64,000 bases of DNA from Paracidovorax wautersii (GCF_031453675.1 NZ_JAVIZX010000001.1:1820001-1884000); one strand, 5' to 3'; positions 55,325 through 64,000 are shown, counted from the stretch's first letter. Notes: generated by a model not told the origin, from the sequence alone. A program made the numbers and translations.

Positions 55325-56536
55325 TTAAAAATCGACCAGACTCAGGCCGACGCTGAGGACGGTGCGCTTGCGGTTGTAGTCGATCATGCTGTCGCCGTAG
55401 CCGGAGAACAGCGCGGTGTGCAGGCGCAGGTTGCTCTTGCCGCCGCCGAACGACTTGCCGAGCGTCTGCATCCATTCGAGCCGGCCGGAGCCGCGGGCGG
55501 AACTGCCCAGACCGCTGCTGCGTGCCGTCAGCGCCAGCGTGTTGTCGCGGTCCATGTTCCAGGCCACCGTCAGCTCGCCGCGGCCCATGGTATTGCTGAT
55601 GCCAGGGTTGTCGTCGCTGTCGGCGCCTTCGTTCAGGCGCTTCCACACCCGGCCGGTCACGATCCAGCGGTTGTCCAGTTCCATGCCGGTCATCAGGTAG
55701 ACGCGGTTCCAGCTGCGCGACAGCGGCAGGCTCTGGCCGTTGGACTGGTGCACCAGGCCGATGCCGCTGTAGCGCCAGCGCCAGCCGAAGGGCAGCTTGG
55801 CGTCGGTCGGGTAGACGTACATCACTTCCGGCTCGTGGTCGGTGGCGCGGAAGGGGCGCGAGATGCCGGGGCTGAAGAGCTGCCAGTACGACTGCTGCGT
55901 GTAGCCGAACCACACCGAGTCCTTCAGCGTGGGGTGGCCCTGCGTCAGCAGGCCCTCGGCGACTTTCGTGCGCACCGACAGCTGCACGCGCATTTCGGTC
56001 GTGCGGTAGTCCACCGGGTTGGCGGCGCTGTGGTCGGGGCTGTCGGAGGTGGGCTGGCGGTTCACGTTGCTGCCCTTGGCCACCGAGACGCTGATCGGCC
56101 GGTAGCCGCGGAAGCGGAAGGTGCCGCAGTCGCTGCCCGACTCCAGCTCCCAGAAGCGTGACAGCGTGCTGTACTGCTCGTCGCGGCAGCCGTCCACCTG
56201 GGCGACCTCGATGATGCGCGTGGCCGGCAGCGTGGCGTCCACCGGCGGGGGCGGGGCCGAGCCGTCTGCGGGTGGCTGGGCGCTGGCCGTGGCGGCCGGG
56301 GCCTGCCAGGACTGGGCGCCGGCCCACTGGTCGAAGCAGGCCAGGCGCGCATTGCTGTCGCTGGTGAGGGCCGCGCAGCGGCGCCATGCATCGCCGGCGG
56401 CGGCCGGGGCCACGGGGGCTGCCGGGGGCGTGGCCTGTGCCAGCGCGGCGCCGGCCGGGGCACCGAGGGCCAGGGCCACGGCGCCCAGCCGGCCGGGGGC
56501 GCGGTGGAGGAGGGAGGTGAGTTGGGAGGGGAGCAT
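55325..56536 (-). CDS. pldA: Outer-membrane phospholipase A
   Basis: A 403-residue outer-membrane lipase. After a signal peptide (about 1-35) and an Ala/Pro-rich stretch of about 90 residues, a 12-stranded barrel follows. The catalytic motif GLVHQSNGQS holds H263 and S265, and SRSWNRVYL follows with the Asn of the triad. OMPLA is calcium-dependent, dimerises when active and removes phospholipids from the outer leaflet. The N-terminal extension makes it longer than the 289-residue E. coli enzyme, as is common in betaproteobacteria. ATG 56536 opens the signal peptide. Confidence 0.93.
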   Translation of the reverse strand: MLPSQLTSLLHRAPGRLGAVALALGAPAGAALAQATPPAAPVAPAAAGDAWRRCAALTSDSNARLACFDQWAGAQSWQAPAATASAQPPADGSAPPPPVDATLPATRIIEVAQVDGCRDEQYSTLSRFWELESGSDCGTFRFRGYRPISVSVAKGSNVNRQPTSDSPDHSAANPVDYRTTEMRVQLSVRTKVAEGLLTQGHPTLKDSVWFGYTQQSYWQLFSPGISRPFRATDHEPEVMYVYPTDAKLPFGWRWRYSGIGLVHQSNGQSLPLSRSWNRVYLMTGMELDNRWIVTGRVWKRLNEGADSDDNPGISNTMGRGELTVAWNMDRDNTLALTARSSGLGSSARGSGRLEWMQTLGKSFGGGKSNLRLHTALFSGYGDSMIDYNRKRTVLSVGLSLVDF

Positions 56537-56623
56537 GGTCCGCGCTGGTTGTAAGACGCCGCCGATTGTCACCGCGCCGACCGCTTCCCCGCGTAGGGAA
56601 AAAGCGAAAGCGGTATTTAGATG

Positions 56624-56680
56624 AAAATGGCCTCTAGCGCCCGTCAATAAAGCGCATATAGCTATAAATACTATAGCAAT
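56624..56680 (+). repeat. Copy of the dispersed AGCGCT-AGCTAT repeat
   Basis: AAAATGGCCTCTAGCGCCCG, then TCAATAAAGCGCATATAGCT and ATAAATACTATAGCAAT. It has the GGCCTCTAGCGC left box, AGCGC right arm and AGCTAT box. It lies between rep and pldA, both on the minus strand, about 90 bases upstream of the pldA start. Confidence 0.75.
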
Positions 56681-56708
56681 CGGGTCGCAAGTGTTGCGCC
56701 GGCGCCGC

Positions 56709-58784
56709 TCAGGGGCGGGCGGGGGCCGCGCCCTGCTGGGCCTTGCGGGCGGCGAATTCCGCACGCAGCGCCTTCAGCTTTTCGCGCGGATCTTCCTTGG
56801 CGGTGTTCTTGTCCAGGCCCATCTCGGCGATGAAGCGGCTGGGCTGGGCGGCCACGTATTCGCGGCCCTTCTTGCGCTTCTTGGTCCAGCTCACCGCCAG
56901 GCTGCGCTGGGCGCGGGTGATGCCTACGTACATCAGGCGGCGCTCCTCCTGCAGGCGCTGCAGCGTGTCGTCGCTCACCACCTGCTGGCGGCCTTCGTCG
57001 TCGTCCAGCTTGAAGGGCAGCATGCCCTCGGTCACGCCGACCAGCACCACGTGCGGCCACTCCAGCCCCTTGGAGGCGTGCAGGGTGGACAGCGTGACCA
57101 CGTCCTGGTCCTTCTCGCGCTCGCTGATGGTGGACAGCAGGGCGATGGTCTGCGCCACCTCCAGCAGGCTCTTGGTTTCCTTGGTCGTCACCGCGCCGGC
57201 CGTGTCGTCGATCTGGCCGCCGGCGCGCTGGCTCATCCAGTCGCAGAACTCCAGCACGTTGGTCCAGCGCGCGGCGGCGACCTTCTCGCTGTCTTCGTTG
57301 TCGTACAGGAACTGCTCGTAGCCGATCTCCTTGAGCCAGTCGGTCATGAAGGTGCGGGCCGCTTCGGCGCCGTGGGTGTGGCGCGCCTTGTATTCCAGGT
57401 AGTTGATGTAGCGGCCGAACTCGATCACGCTCTCGTGCGCCTTGCGCGGCAGCATGGCTTCGAGCATGTGGTTGAACAGCGCACCGAACATGCTCACCTT
57501 GTGCTGCGTGGCGAACTCGCCCAGCTTGGCCAGCGTGGTGTGGCCGATGCCGCGCTTGGGCGTGGTGATGGCGCGCAGGAAGGCCGGGTCGTCGTCGTTG
57601 TTGATCCACAGCCGGAACCAGGCGCACAGGTCCTTGATCTCGGCCTTGTCGAAGAAGCTGGTGCCGCCCGACACTTTGTACGGAATGTTGGCCTTGCGCA
57701 GGGCCTTCTCGAAAGGCTTGGCCTGGTGGTTGGCGCGGTAGAGGATGGCGAAGCTCTTCCACGCCGGAATGGGGTTGAGCGAGGCGCGCAGCCCCTGGAT
57801 GCGCGCCACGGCGCGCTCGGCTTCGTGCTCCTCGTTGTCGGCATCCACGATGCGCACCGGCTCGCCCTCGCCCAGCTCCGAGAACAGCGTCTTCGGGAAC
57901 AGCTTGGGGTTGGGCTGGATCACGTTGTTGGCGGCGCGCAGGATGGCGCTGGTGGAGCGGTAGTTCTGCTCCAGCTTGATCACGTTCAGCTTGGGGAAGT
58001 CGACCGGCAGCTTCTTCAGGTTGTCCAGCGTGGCGCCGCGCCAGCCGTAGATGGACTGGTCGTCGTCGCCCACGGCGGTGAAATGCCCGCGCTCGCCCAC
58101 CAGCAGCTTGAGCAGCTCGTATTGCGTGGCGTTGGTGTCCTGGTACTCGTCGACCAGCACGTGGCCGAGCGCTGCCTGCCATTTGGCGCGCACCTCGGGG
58201 AAGTCGCGCAGCAGGCGCAGGGGCATGCCGATGAGGTCGTCGAAATCCACGCTCTGGTAGGCGGCCAGCCGTTCCTCGTAGCGCTGCATGATGAGCGCGA
58301 TGCTGCGCTCGTTGTCGTCCTTGGCCTGGGCCAGTGCTTCGGCGCTGTTCAGGCCGGCGTTCTTCCAGGCGCTGATGACCCACTGCCACTGCCGGGCCGT
58401 CGCCATGTCGGTGGTGCCCCCGGCGGCGTCCTTGAGGATGCCCGTCACGTCGTCTTGGTCGAGGATGCTGAATTGGGGCTTGAGGCCCAGCACATGCCCG
58501 TCCTCGCGCACCATGCGCACGCCCAGCGCGTGGAAGGTGCACACCAGCACATCCTTGGCCGCGCGGCCGATCAGGTGCTGGGCCCGTTCGCGCATTTCGG
58601 ACGCGGCCTTGTTCGTGAAGGTGATGGCCGCGATGCGCTTGGGCGCCATGCCCGCCTCGATCAGCCGGCCGATCTTCATCGTGATCACCCGCGTCTTGCC
58701 CGAGCCCGCGCCCGCGAGCACGAGGCAGGGCCCGTGGATGTACTGAACGGCCTGGAGCTGGGCGAGGTTGAGACCTGCGGTCAT
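56709..58784 (-). CDS. rep: ATP-dependent DNA helicase Rep
   Basis: A 691-residue SF1A helicase of the Rep/UvrD/PcrA group that unwinds DNA 3' to 5' and clears proteins ahead of forks. Walker A AGAGSGKT is at 24-31, motif II VDEYQDTN near 215, motif III GDDDQSIYGWRGA near 240, motif IV/V region TLHASKGLEWPHV near 565 and motif VI EERRLMYVGITRA near 610. Length and C-terminus without a long UvrD tail favour Rep over UvrD. ATG 58784 opens MTAGLNLAQLQAV. Confidence 0.94.
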   Translation of the reverse strand: MTAGLNLAQLQAVQYIHGPCLVLAGAGSGKTRVITMKIGRLIEAGMAPKRIAAITFTNKAASEMRERAQHLIGRAAKDVLVCTFHALGVRMVREDGHVLGLKPQFSILDQDDVTGILKDAAGGTTDMATARQWQWVISAWKNAGLNSAEALAQAKDDNERSIALIMQRYEERLAAYQSVDFDDLIGMPLRLLRDFPEVRAKWQAALGHVLVDEYQDTNATQYELLKLLVGERGHFTAVGDDDQSIYGWRGATLDNLKKLPVDFPKLNVIKLEQNYRSTSAILRAANNVIQPNPKLFPKTLFSELGEGEPVRIVDADNEEHEAERAVARIQGLRASLNPIPAWKSFAILYRANHQAKPFEKALRKANIPYKVSGGTSFFDKAEIKDLCAWFRLWINNDDDPAFLRAITTPKRGIGHTTLAKLGEFATQHKVSMFGALFNHMLEAMLPRKAHESVIEFGRYINYLEYKARHTHGAEAARTFMTDWLKEIGYEQFLYDNEDSEKVAAARWTNVLEFCDWMSQRAGGQIDDTAGAVTTKETKSLLEVAQTIALLSTISEREKDQDVVTLSTLHASKGLEWPHVVLVGVTEGMLPFKLDDDEGRQQVVSDDTLQRLQEERRLMYVGITRAQRSLAVSWTKKRKKGREYVAAQPSRFIAEMGLDKNTAKEDPREKLKALRAEFAARKAQQGAAPARP

Positions 58785-58948
58785 GGGAAACGGTGGGGCG
58801 CTGGCGGCAGGGGCCCGGCAAGGGCGCCCTGGGGGAGGGACGGAAACGAGCGCGCAATGATACCGGCGTGCCGGCCGCGATCCGTCCCGCCCGGTGCGCT
58901 TCGGGCCCTGGCCGGGGCGCACCCGCCGCCTTGCGACAATGCCCTCCC

Positions 58949-59902
58949 GTGCTGTCCGTCCTGCTCATCACCTTTCCCTTCTTCGCCCTCGTGCTGTGCG
59001 GCTACGTGGCCGCACGCACGGCGGTGCTGCCGCAGGCGGCCATTGGCGGGCTGAACGCCTTCGTGCTGTTCTTCGCCCTGCCGTGCATGCTGTACCGCTT
59101 CGGTGCGCGCACGCCGATCGGCGTGCTGCTGGACCCCGCGGCGGCCGGCGTGTACGTGGCGGTGGCGCTGGTGGTGGTCGCCAGCGCGGTGGCGCTCACC
59201 CGCCGTCGGCTGGGCTGGAACGACGCGGCCTTCGGCGCGCTGGTGGCCGCCTTCCCCAATACCGGGTTCATGGGCGTGCCGCTGCTGGTGGCGCTCCTGG
59301 GCGCCCAGGCGGCGGGCCCGGCCATCCTCACCATGCTGGTGGACATGGTGCTCACCACCTCGCTGTGCATCGCGCTCTCTCGGCTGGACGGCGCGGGCAC
59401 GCATGGCGTGGCGGTGGCGCTGCGGCGTGCCTTGTGCGGCATGCTGACCAACCCGATGCCCTGGTCCATCGCCCTGGGCGCTGCGGCGTCTGCCCTGCAG
59501 TTCCAGCTGCCGGGGCCCATCGACCGCACGGTGGCCTTGCTGGCCGACGCGGCCTCGCCGGTGGCGCTGTTCACCATCGGTGCCGTGCTGGCGCGGTCGC
59601 AGATGAACCAGCACGAGCGGGTCCCCGCGCGGGACTACGTGCCCATCGCCCTGGCCAAGCTGTTCGTGCACCCGCTGCTGGTCTGGACGGGGGGCGCCGC
59701 GGCCATCGCCCTGGGGGCACCGCTCACGCCGTTCGCGCACACGGCGCTGGTGCTGGCCGCGGCGCTGCCCAGCGCCAGCAACGTCTCGCTGCTGGCCGAG
59801 CGCTTCGGGGCGCACAACGGGCGCATCGCCCGCATCATCCTGGTGTCGACGGCACTGGCCTTCCTGAGCTTCTCGGGCGCGGTGGCCTTGCTGGTGCACT
59901 GA
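58949..59902 (+). CDS. AEC-family (auxin efflux carrier-like) permease
   Basis: A 317-residue membrane protein with ten predicted helices in two inverted halves of five, typical of the AEC family. Conserved features include NAFVLFFALPCMLYRF, AFPNTGFMGVPL and ALPSASNVSLLAERFG. Bacterial members export or import small organic acids such as malate or malonate; the substrate here is unknown. GTG 58949 starts directly before the first helix; no strong ribosome binding site is seen. It is divergent from rep. Confidence 0.86.
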   Translation: MLSVLLITFPFFALVLCGYVAARTAVLPQAAIGGLNAFVLFFALPCMLYRFGARTPIGVLLDPAAAGVYVAVALVVVASAVALTRRRLGWNDAAFGALVAAFPNTGFMGVPLLVALLGAQAAGPAILTMLVDMVLTTSLCIALSRLDGAGTHGVAVALRRALCGMLTNPMPWSIALGAAASALQFQLPGPIDRTVALLADAASPVALFTIGAVLARSQMNQHERVPARDYVPIALAKLFVHPLLVWTGGAAAIALGAPLTPFAHTALVLAAALPSASNVSLLAERFGAHNGRIARIILVSTALAFLSFSGAVALLVH

Positions 59903-60047
59903 GGGGGCAGGCCCCCGCCCGCAGGGGTGAGCCGGCGGCGTCGCTGGTGTGACCGGAACGCACAGCGGCTGCCCGGCGACGCGTTTCAGAAAGTAGTCCG
60001 GCTCCTACAATCGCGCGGCCGCCTCCTATCTATCTCCTATTTTCTGT

Positions 60048-61571
60048 ATGCAAGCCGTTGCCGCCGTTTCGCCGCCCCTCCGCGTTCCCGCGCGTGCCGT
60101 TGCGGCGGTGGCCGTCTTGTACGTGCTGGCGTGGTCGCTGCTGCCGCCTCTGCTGAGCGCCAGCCTGCCGCTGGATGTGGTGGAGAGCCTGTCCTGGGGG
60201 CGGGAGTGGCAGTGGGGCTACTACAAGCACCCGCCGCTGACGCCCTGGGTGCTGGAACTGGCCTACCGGGCCTTCGGCCACGTCGGTCCCTTCCTGCTGA
60301 GCCAGCTGTTCATCGCCGCCACGCTGTGGGTGGTGTGGCGCACCGGCTGCCGGCTGATGTCGCGCGAGCGTGCCTTCCTCGGCACGCTGCTGACCATGGG
60401 CGTGGCCTACTACACCCGCCCGGCGCTGGAGTTCAACCACAACATCGCGCAGCTGCCCCTGTGGGCCGCGGTGGGCTACTGCCTCCTGGCGGCGCTGCAG
60501 GACGGGCGGCTGCGCCAGTGGCTGCTGCTGGGTGGGGTGGCGGGCCTGGGCCTGCTGACCAAGTATTCGGAGGGGCTGCTGCTCGCGGTGCTGGCGCTGT
60601 ACCTGCTGGGCACGCCCGACCGCCGCGTTCTGCGCGGGGCCGGGCCCTGGGTGGCACTGGGCGCCATGGCGCTGCTGTTCGCCCCGCACCTGCACTGGCT
60701 GTGGCGGTCCGAGTGGCTGCCCTTCGCCTATGCACAGGGCCGCGCGGCCAGCGAGAGCGGAAACGGCCGCTGGGATGCGCTGGCCTTCCTCGCCACCCAG
60801 GCGCTCAACCACCTGCCGCTGGCCGTCATCGTGCTCGTCGCCTGGTGGGGTACGCGCCGCCAGCGCCAGGCCGTGCTGCGCACGGGCAGCCGCTGGCAGC
60901 TGCACTGCAGCCGGCCCGCCTACCTGGTGGCGCTGGCGCTGGGCCCGTGTCTGCTGGTGGTGCTGGTCGGCCTGGCCTTTGGCCTGCGGGTGCGCGACAT
61001 GTGGGGCGTGCCCATGTGGGTGTTCAGCGGTCTCCTGGTGGCCGCGTGGCTGCCGGCTCCGTGGCTGGCGCCCATGCAGCCGCGGCTGCTGCGCGGCCTG
61101 GCAGTGTGGCTGGTGCTCGTCTCCGTGGTGACCGGCGCGCTGCTGGCCTATGGGGCGCAGTGGCGCCACCGTCCCTCGCGCACGGACTGGCCGCAGGCGG
61201 CGATCGCGCAGCAGGCCCAGGCGGCCTGGCTGGCCCACGCACGCTGTCCGCTGGACTCGGTGGCGGGCGACTACTGGGGGGTGGGGCTGGTCGCGGCGCA
61301 GCTGCCGGAGCGGCCTTCGGTGTTCATCTCCGGCGACCCGCGCTTCTCGCCCTGGATCACGCCCGAACGCCTGCAGGCGCGTGGCACACTGTGGATCGGT
61401 CTGGGCGACGGCGCCTCCGTGCCGGCCTGGCTCGACACGCTGCCCGCCCAGCCGGGCATGCAGGTGCACGAGGGCCAGGTGCCGGTCGCTTGGCCGTACC
61501 GCGGCGCAGCCCAGCCGCTCACCGTGCACTGGCGCGCTTACGTGCCCGCCGCGTGCGCCCGCCAACCCTGA
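60048..61571 (+). CDS. GT83-type (ArnT/PMT-like) membrane glycosyltransferase
   Basis: A 507-residue inner-membrane protein with about 11 hydrophobic segments. The first periplasmic loop has WGREWQWGYYKHPPLTPWVL, the conserved acidic/HPP motif of ArnT-like lipid A glycosyltransferases, and NHNIAQLPLWA follows. These enzymes transfer a sugar from undecaprenyl phosphate to lipid A or another acceptor at the periplasmic face. The C-terminal 120 residues form a soluble domain. It is first in a four-gene unit with a GT2, a GtrA-like protein and a deacetylase. ATG 60048 opens MQAVAAVSPPLRVP. Confidence 0.85.
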   Translation: MQAVAAVSPPLRVPARAVAAVAVLYVLAWSLLPPLLSASLPLDVVESLSWGREWQWGYYKHPPLTPWVLELAYRAFGHVGPFLLSQLFIAATLWVVWRTGCRLMSRERAFLGTLLTMGVAYYTRPALEFNHNIAQLPLWAAVGYCLLAALQDGRLRQWLLLGGVAGLGLLTKYSEGLLLAVLALYLLGTPDRRVLRGAGPWVALGAMALLFAPHLHWLWRSEWLPFAYAQGRAASESGNGRWDALAFLATQALNHLPLAVIVLVAWWGTRRQRQAVLRTGSRWQLHCSRPAYLVALALGPCLLVVLVGLAFGLRVRDMWGVPMWVFSGLLVAAWLPAPWLAPMQPRLLRGLAVWLVLVSVVTGALLAYGAQWRHRPSRTDWPQAAIAQQAQAAWLAHARCPLDSVAGDYWGVGLVAAQLPERPSVFISGDPRFSPWITPERLQARGTLWIGLGDGASVPAWLDTLPAQPGMQVHEGQVPVAWPYRGAAQPLTVHWRAYVPAACARQP

Positions 61572-61587
61572 CCACTGCGACGCTCCG

Positions 61588-62622
61588 ATGATGGCTCCCC
61601 CCTCCGCCGACGCGGCCACGGACTTCCACGCCGAATTCGCCCCGGGCGCCCCGCCGGGCCCCTTGCCCCGCGCGCCGCTGCGCCTGAGCTGCGTGGTGCC
61701 GGCCCACAACGAGGCGCAGAACCTGGAAGGCTTTCTGCGTGCGCTGGCACAGGCCGCCGGCGCGCTGACGCCCGACTTCGAGATCGTCGTGGTCAACGAC
61801 GGCAGCCGCGATGCCACCCATGAGGTGGCGCTGCGCCTGGCGCAGGAACTGCCGCTGCGCTACCTGGCGCTGTCGCGCAACTTCGGCAAGGAGGCCGGCC
61901 TGTCCGCCGGCATCGACCATGCGCGGGGCAACGCCGTGCTGCTGATCGACGCGGACTTCCAGCATCCGCTGGACCTGCTGCCGCAGATGCATGCGCTGTG
62001 GCAGGCCGGCTTCGACATGGTCTACGGCGTGATCGCGGACCGCGGCGCCGAGAGCGGCGCCAAGCGCGTGGGCACGAACGTGTTCTACCGGCTGATGAAC
62101 GCGGGCAACAAGGTCAAGATCCCGCCGAACGCGGGGGACTTCCGCTGGATGGATCGCCGCGTGGCCGATGCGCTCAAGGCCCTGCCCGAGCGCAACCGCT
62201 TCATGAAGGGGCTGTACGCGTGGGTCGGTTTCAAGACGGCCGCGCTGCCCTTCGTGCCGCTGGACCGGGCGGCGGGGGTATCCAGCTTCAACCTGCGGCG
62301 CCTGGGCTCGCTGGCCCTGTCGGGACTCACCTCTTTCACCACGCTGCCGCTGCGGGTGTGGAGCATGATCGGCGGCAGCATCTCGCTGCTGGCGCTGGCC
62401 TACGCCCTGTGGATCACGATCGACACTGTGGTCTTCGGCAGCGATCTGGAAGGCTGGCCCACGCTGGCCGTCAGCATCATGCTGTTCTCCGGCGTGCAGC
62501 TGATGTCGATCGGCATCCTGGGCGAATACATCGGCCGGATCTACGACGAGGTCAAGCGCCGGCCGGTCTACCTGGTGGCCTGCGACGAAGACCGCAGCCC
62601 GCTGCGCGAGCCCCGGCCATGA
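61588..62622 (+). CDS. Polyprenyl-phosphate glycosyltransferase, GT2 (ArnC/DPM1-like)
   Basis: A 344-residue enzyme that loads a sugar from its nucleotide carrier onto undecaprenyl phosphate at the cytoplasmic side. The GT-A domain has SCVVPAHNE near 34-42, VNDGSRD at 69-75 and the metal-binding LIDADFQHP with D121/D123. Two C-terminal membrane helices (about 265-285 and 300-320) anchor it, as in the ArnC/DPM1/GtrB group. ATG 61588 starts 17 bases after the GT83 stop, and its own stop overlaps the GtrA-like start (ATGA). Confidence 0.92.
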   Translation: MMAPPSADAATDFHAEFAPGAPPGPLPRAPLRLSCVVPAHNEAQNLEGFLRALAQAAGALTPDFEIVVVNDGSRDATHEVALRLAQELPLRYLALSRNFGKEAGLSAGIDHARGNAVLLIDADFQHPLDLLPQMHALWQAGFDMVYGVIADRGAESGAKRVGTNVFYRLMNAGNKVKIPPNAGDFRWMDRRVADALKALPERNRFMKGLYAWVGFKTAALPFVPLDRAAGVSSFNLRRLGSLALSGLTSFTTLPLRVWSMIGGSISLLALAYALWITIDTVVFGSDLEGWPTLAVSIMLFSGVQLMSIGILGEYIGRIYDEVKRRPVYLVACDEDRSPLREPRP

Positions 62623-63041
62623 GCCTGCGCGGCGCCGGGCCGTGGACCCTGCTGCAACAGCTGCCGCAGGGCCTGCAGTTCGTGCTGGTGGGCGCTGCCG
62701 CCGCGGCCACGCACCTGGCCGTGGTGGGCGCGCTGGTGGCGCTGGCCGGCATGCCGCCGCTGGCCGCCAACGTGCTGGCCTTCCTGGTGGCGTTCACCGT
62801 GAGCTATACCGGCCACGCGCGGCTGACCTTCGCCCGCGCGCAGGCCCGCGGCTGGGCCGTGGCGGCGCGCTTCTTCGCCGTGGCCTGCCTGTCGTTCGCC
62901 GCCAATGAGGCGCTGTACTACGCGGCCCTGCACTGGCTGCACTGGCACTACTTCTGGAGCCTGGCGGGCGTGCTGGTGCTGGTGGCCGTGGGCACCTTCG
63001 TGCTGAGCAAATGCTGGGCGTTCAAGGCGAGCGCGCCATGA
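62619..63041 (+). CDS. GtrA-like membrane protein (candidate lipid-linked sugar flippase)
   Basis: A 140-residue protein with four membrane helices (about 18-38, 42-64, 80-100 and 113-133) and the GtrA-family pattern QFVLVGAAAAATHLAVV, NVLAFLVAFTVSYTGHARLT, TFVLSKCWAF. GtrA proteins are thought to flip undecaprenyl-phosphate sugars across the inner membrane. It is translationally coupled on both sides by ATGA overlaps, so it is made with the GT2 and the deacetylase. Confidence 0.9.
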   Translation: MSLRGAGPWTLLQQLPQGLQFVLVGAAAAATHLAVVGALVALAGMPPLAANVLAFLVAFTVSYTGHARLTFARAQARGWAVAARFFAVACLSFAANEALYYAALHWLHWHYFWSLAGVLVLVAVGTFVLSKCWAFKASAP

Positions 63042-63919
63042 CCGCCAGCCGCGTTGACGACGACGTTTCTGCCGGGGCCGTCCACGCCATCGTTCTGTGC
63101 GCGGACGACTACGCGCTGCACCCCGCCGTGGACGAGGCGGTGGAGCGGCTCGCGCGGGCCGGCCGTCTGTCTGCCACCAGCTGCATGACCACGGCGCCGC
63201 AGTGGCCTGCGGCCGCCGCGCGCCTGCCGGCCTTGCGCGACCGGCTGGCCGTGGGCCTGCACTTCAACCTGACCGAAGGCCATGGCGGCGCCCACGCGGC
63301 GCAGCCGCTCGGGACCATGCTGCGCCGGGCTTACGGGCGGCAACTGTCGGAAGCGCCGATGCGCGCGGCGTGGCGCACGCAGCTCGATGCCTTCGAGCGC
63401 GCGCTCAAAACGCCGCCCGACTTCATTGACGGCCACCAGCACGTGCACCAGCTGCCGCGCGTGCGCGATGCGCTGCTGGCCGAACTGCAGGCGCGCTATG
63501 CGCCGCACGAACGGCCCTGGGTGCGCTCCACGGTGCCCGCGGGCGGGCTGTGGCGGAAGCCCAAGGCGGCCCTCATCGCGCTGCTGGGGGGCTGGACGGC
63601 CACGCGCACGCTGCACCGCGCAGGCGTGGCCACGAACCAGGGCTTCGGCGGGGTCTATGGCTTCGACGCGCCGGATGCCGCGGCCTATGGCGCGCATATG
63701 GCGCAGTGGCTGCCGCACGCGGCGCAGGGGAGTCTGCTGATGTGCCACCCCGCCACCACCGCGGTGCCCGGCGATGCCATCGGCACGCAGCGTGCGGTGG
63801 AATACGCCTTCCTTGCTTCCGATGATTTCGGCGCGCTGCTGCAGCGCACGGGCCGCCGGGTGCAGCAGGGCCCGCAGGCCCTTGCGGCCTGGTTTGGTGC
63901 ACCGCCGGATGCTGCGTAA
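63038..63919 (+). CDS. YdjC/ChbG-family deacetylase (NaxD-like)
   Basis: A 293-residue carbohydrate deacetylase. Metal and catalytic residues of the family are visible: CADDYALHPAV with D23/D24, VGLHFNLTEGHGG with H75, and DGHQHVHQLPRVRDAL with H133, H135 and H137. In Francisella and Bordetella, NaxD of this family deacetylates undecaprenyl-phosphate N-acetylhexosamine before transfer to lipid A. The ATGA overlap with the GtrA-like gene and the operon context favour that role over chitobiose catabolism. No PTS genes are nearby. Confidence 0.9.
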   Translation: MTASRVDDDVSAGAVHAIVLCADDYALHPAVDEAVERLARAGRLSATSCMTTAPQWPAAAARLPALRDRLAVGLHFNLTEGHGGAHAAQPLGTMLRRAYGRQLSEAPMRAAWRTQLDAFERALKTPPDFIDGHQHVHQLPRVRDALLAELQARYAPHERPWVRSTVPAGGLWRKPKAALIALLGGWTATRTLHRAGVATNQGFGGVYGFDAPDAAAYGAHMAQWLPHAAQGSLLMCHPATTAVPGDAIGTQRAVEYAFLASDDFGALLQRTGRRVQQGPQALAAWFGAPPDAA

Positions 63920-63933
63920 AAGAGAGCATTGCA

Positions 63934-63955
63934 CGCAGGCCACATGCGGCCTGCG
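63934..63955 (+). terminator. Hairpin after the glycosyltransfer operon
   Basis: CGCAGGCC pairs exactly with GGCCTGCG, 14 bases after the deacetylase stop. No T-run follows, so it is at most a weak terminator. The last 45 bases of the window show no gene. Confidence 0.45.
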
Positions 63956-64000
63956 GGGCGGATGATGGCGAAGCAACGAGCGGTTGGCGGCGTCACCGCC

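Noticed and set aside
55182-56387. 401-codon minus-strand frame overlapping pldA
   Set aside because: It is the alternative frame of pldA, rich in Arg, Pro and Gln; pldA has the catalytic motif and barrel pattern.
56691-59054. 787-codon plus-strand frame opposite rep
   Set aside because: Antisense shadow of rep, which has all SF1 helicase motifs.

Overview
The window reads as chromosomal core DNA of a high-GC betaproteobacterium in the Burkholderiales, most like Comamonadaceae (Acidovorax-type). The basis is the gene order rRNA operon - tRNA-Tyr/Gly/Thr - tuf - tRNA-Trp - secE - nusG - rplKAJL - rpoBC, a PhaM-type granule protein, the rsmB-DUF4390-ntrYX cluster, two Bug-type periplasmic binding proteins and a dispersed AGCGCT/AGCTAT repeat that I recognise from this family. 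No plasmid, phage, CRISPR or complete mobile element is visible. The genus is inference.

Region 1 (1-18425) is the information-processing block. It holds the end of an rRNA operon (tRNA-Ala tail, 23S, 5S, terminator), an 860-bp gap with no convincing gene, three tRNAs leading into tuf, then tRNA-Trp, secE, nusG, four ribosomal protein genes with an L10-type leader, rpoB and rpoC, closed by a strong terminator. Region 2 (18490-24388) carries a LemA-like protein, rsmB, a DUF4390 protein and an NtrY/NtrX-like two-component pair. It ends at tRNA-Phe with a terminator, followed by what looks like the decayed N-terminus of a tRNA-targeting integrase.

Region 3 (24882-34275) has a surface-adhesin-E-like secreted protein, a 720-residue EF-hand membrane protein, a Y_phosphatase3-type phosphatase, an HU protein with an Ala/Lys/Pro tail, an enoyl-CoA hydratase-like protein, PhaM, a FIST sensor protein, and a D-amino-acid dehydrogenase gene preceded by a tandem glycine riboswitch. 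Region 4 (34331-48439) is metabolic. It has a tandem CMD/AhpD-like protein with a flavin monooxygenase and a Bug protein, a 2-keto-4-pentenoate hydratase-like enzyme, a CREST-type membrane hydrolase translationally coupled to an MFS-acyltransferase fusion, and an ACC deaminase (acdS) with a Bug protein downstream and a divergent Lrp-type regulator (acdR).

Region 5 (48667-63919) has a run of small membrane or secreted proteins of unknown function, then GST, tgt, UspA, outer-membrane phospholipase A, Rep helicase and an AEC transporter. It ends in a tightly coupled four-gene operon (GT83 glycosyltransferase, polyprenyl-phosphate GT2, GtrA-like protein, YdjC/NaxD-like deacetylase). Together these four fit attachment of an amino sugar to lipid A or another envelope glycan.

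The most distinctive observations are the glycine riboswitch on dadA, the four-gene amino-sugar operon, a dispersed repeat that also lies in frame inside rsmB, and the integrase scar beside a tRNA-Phe with an acceptor-stem mismatch. I did not find a clearly new defence or mobile system.
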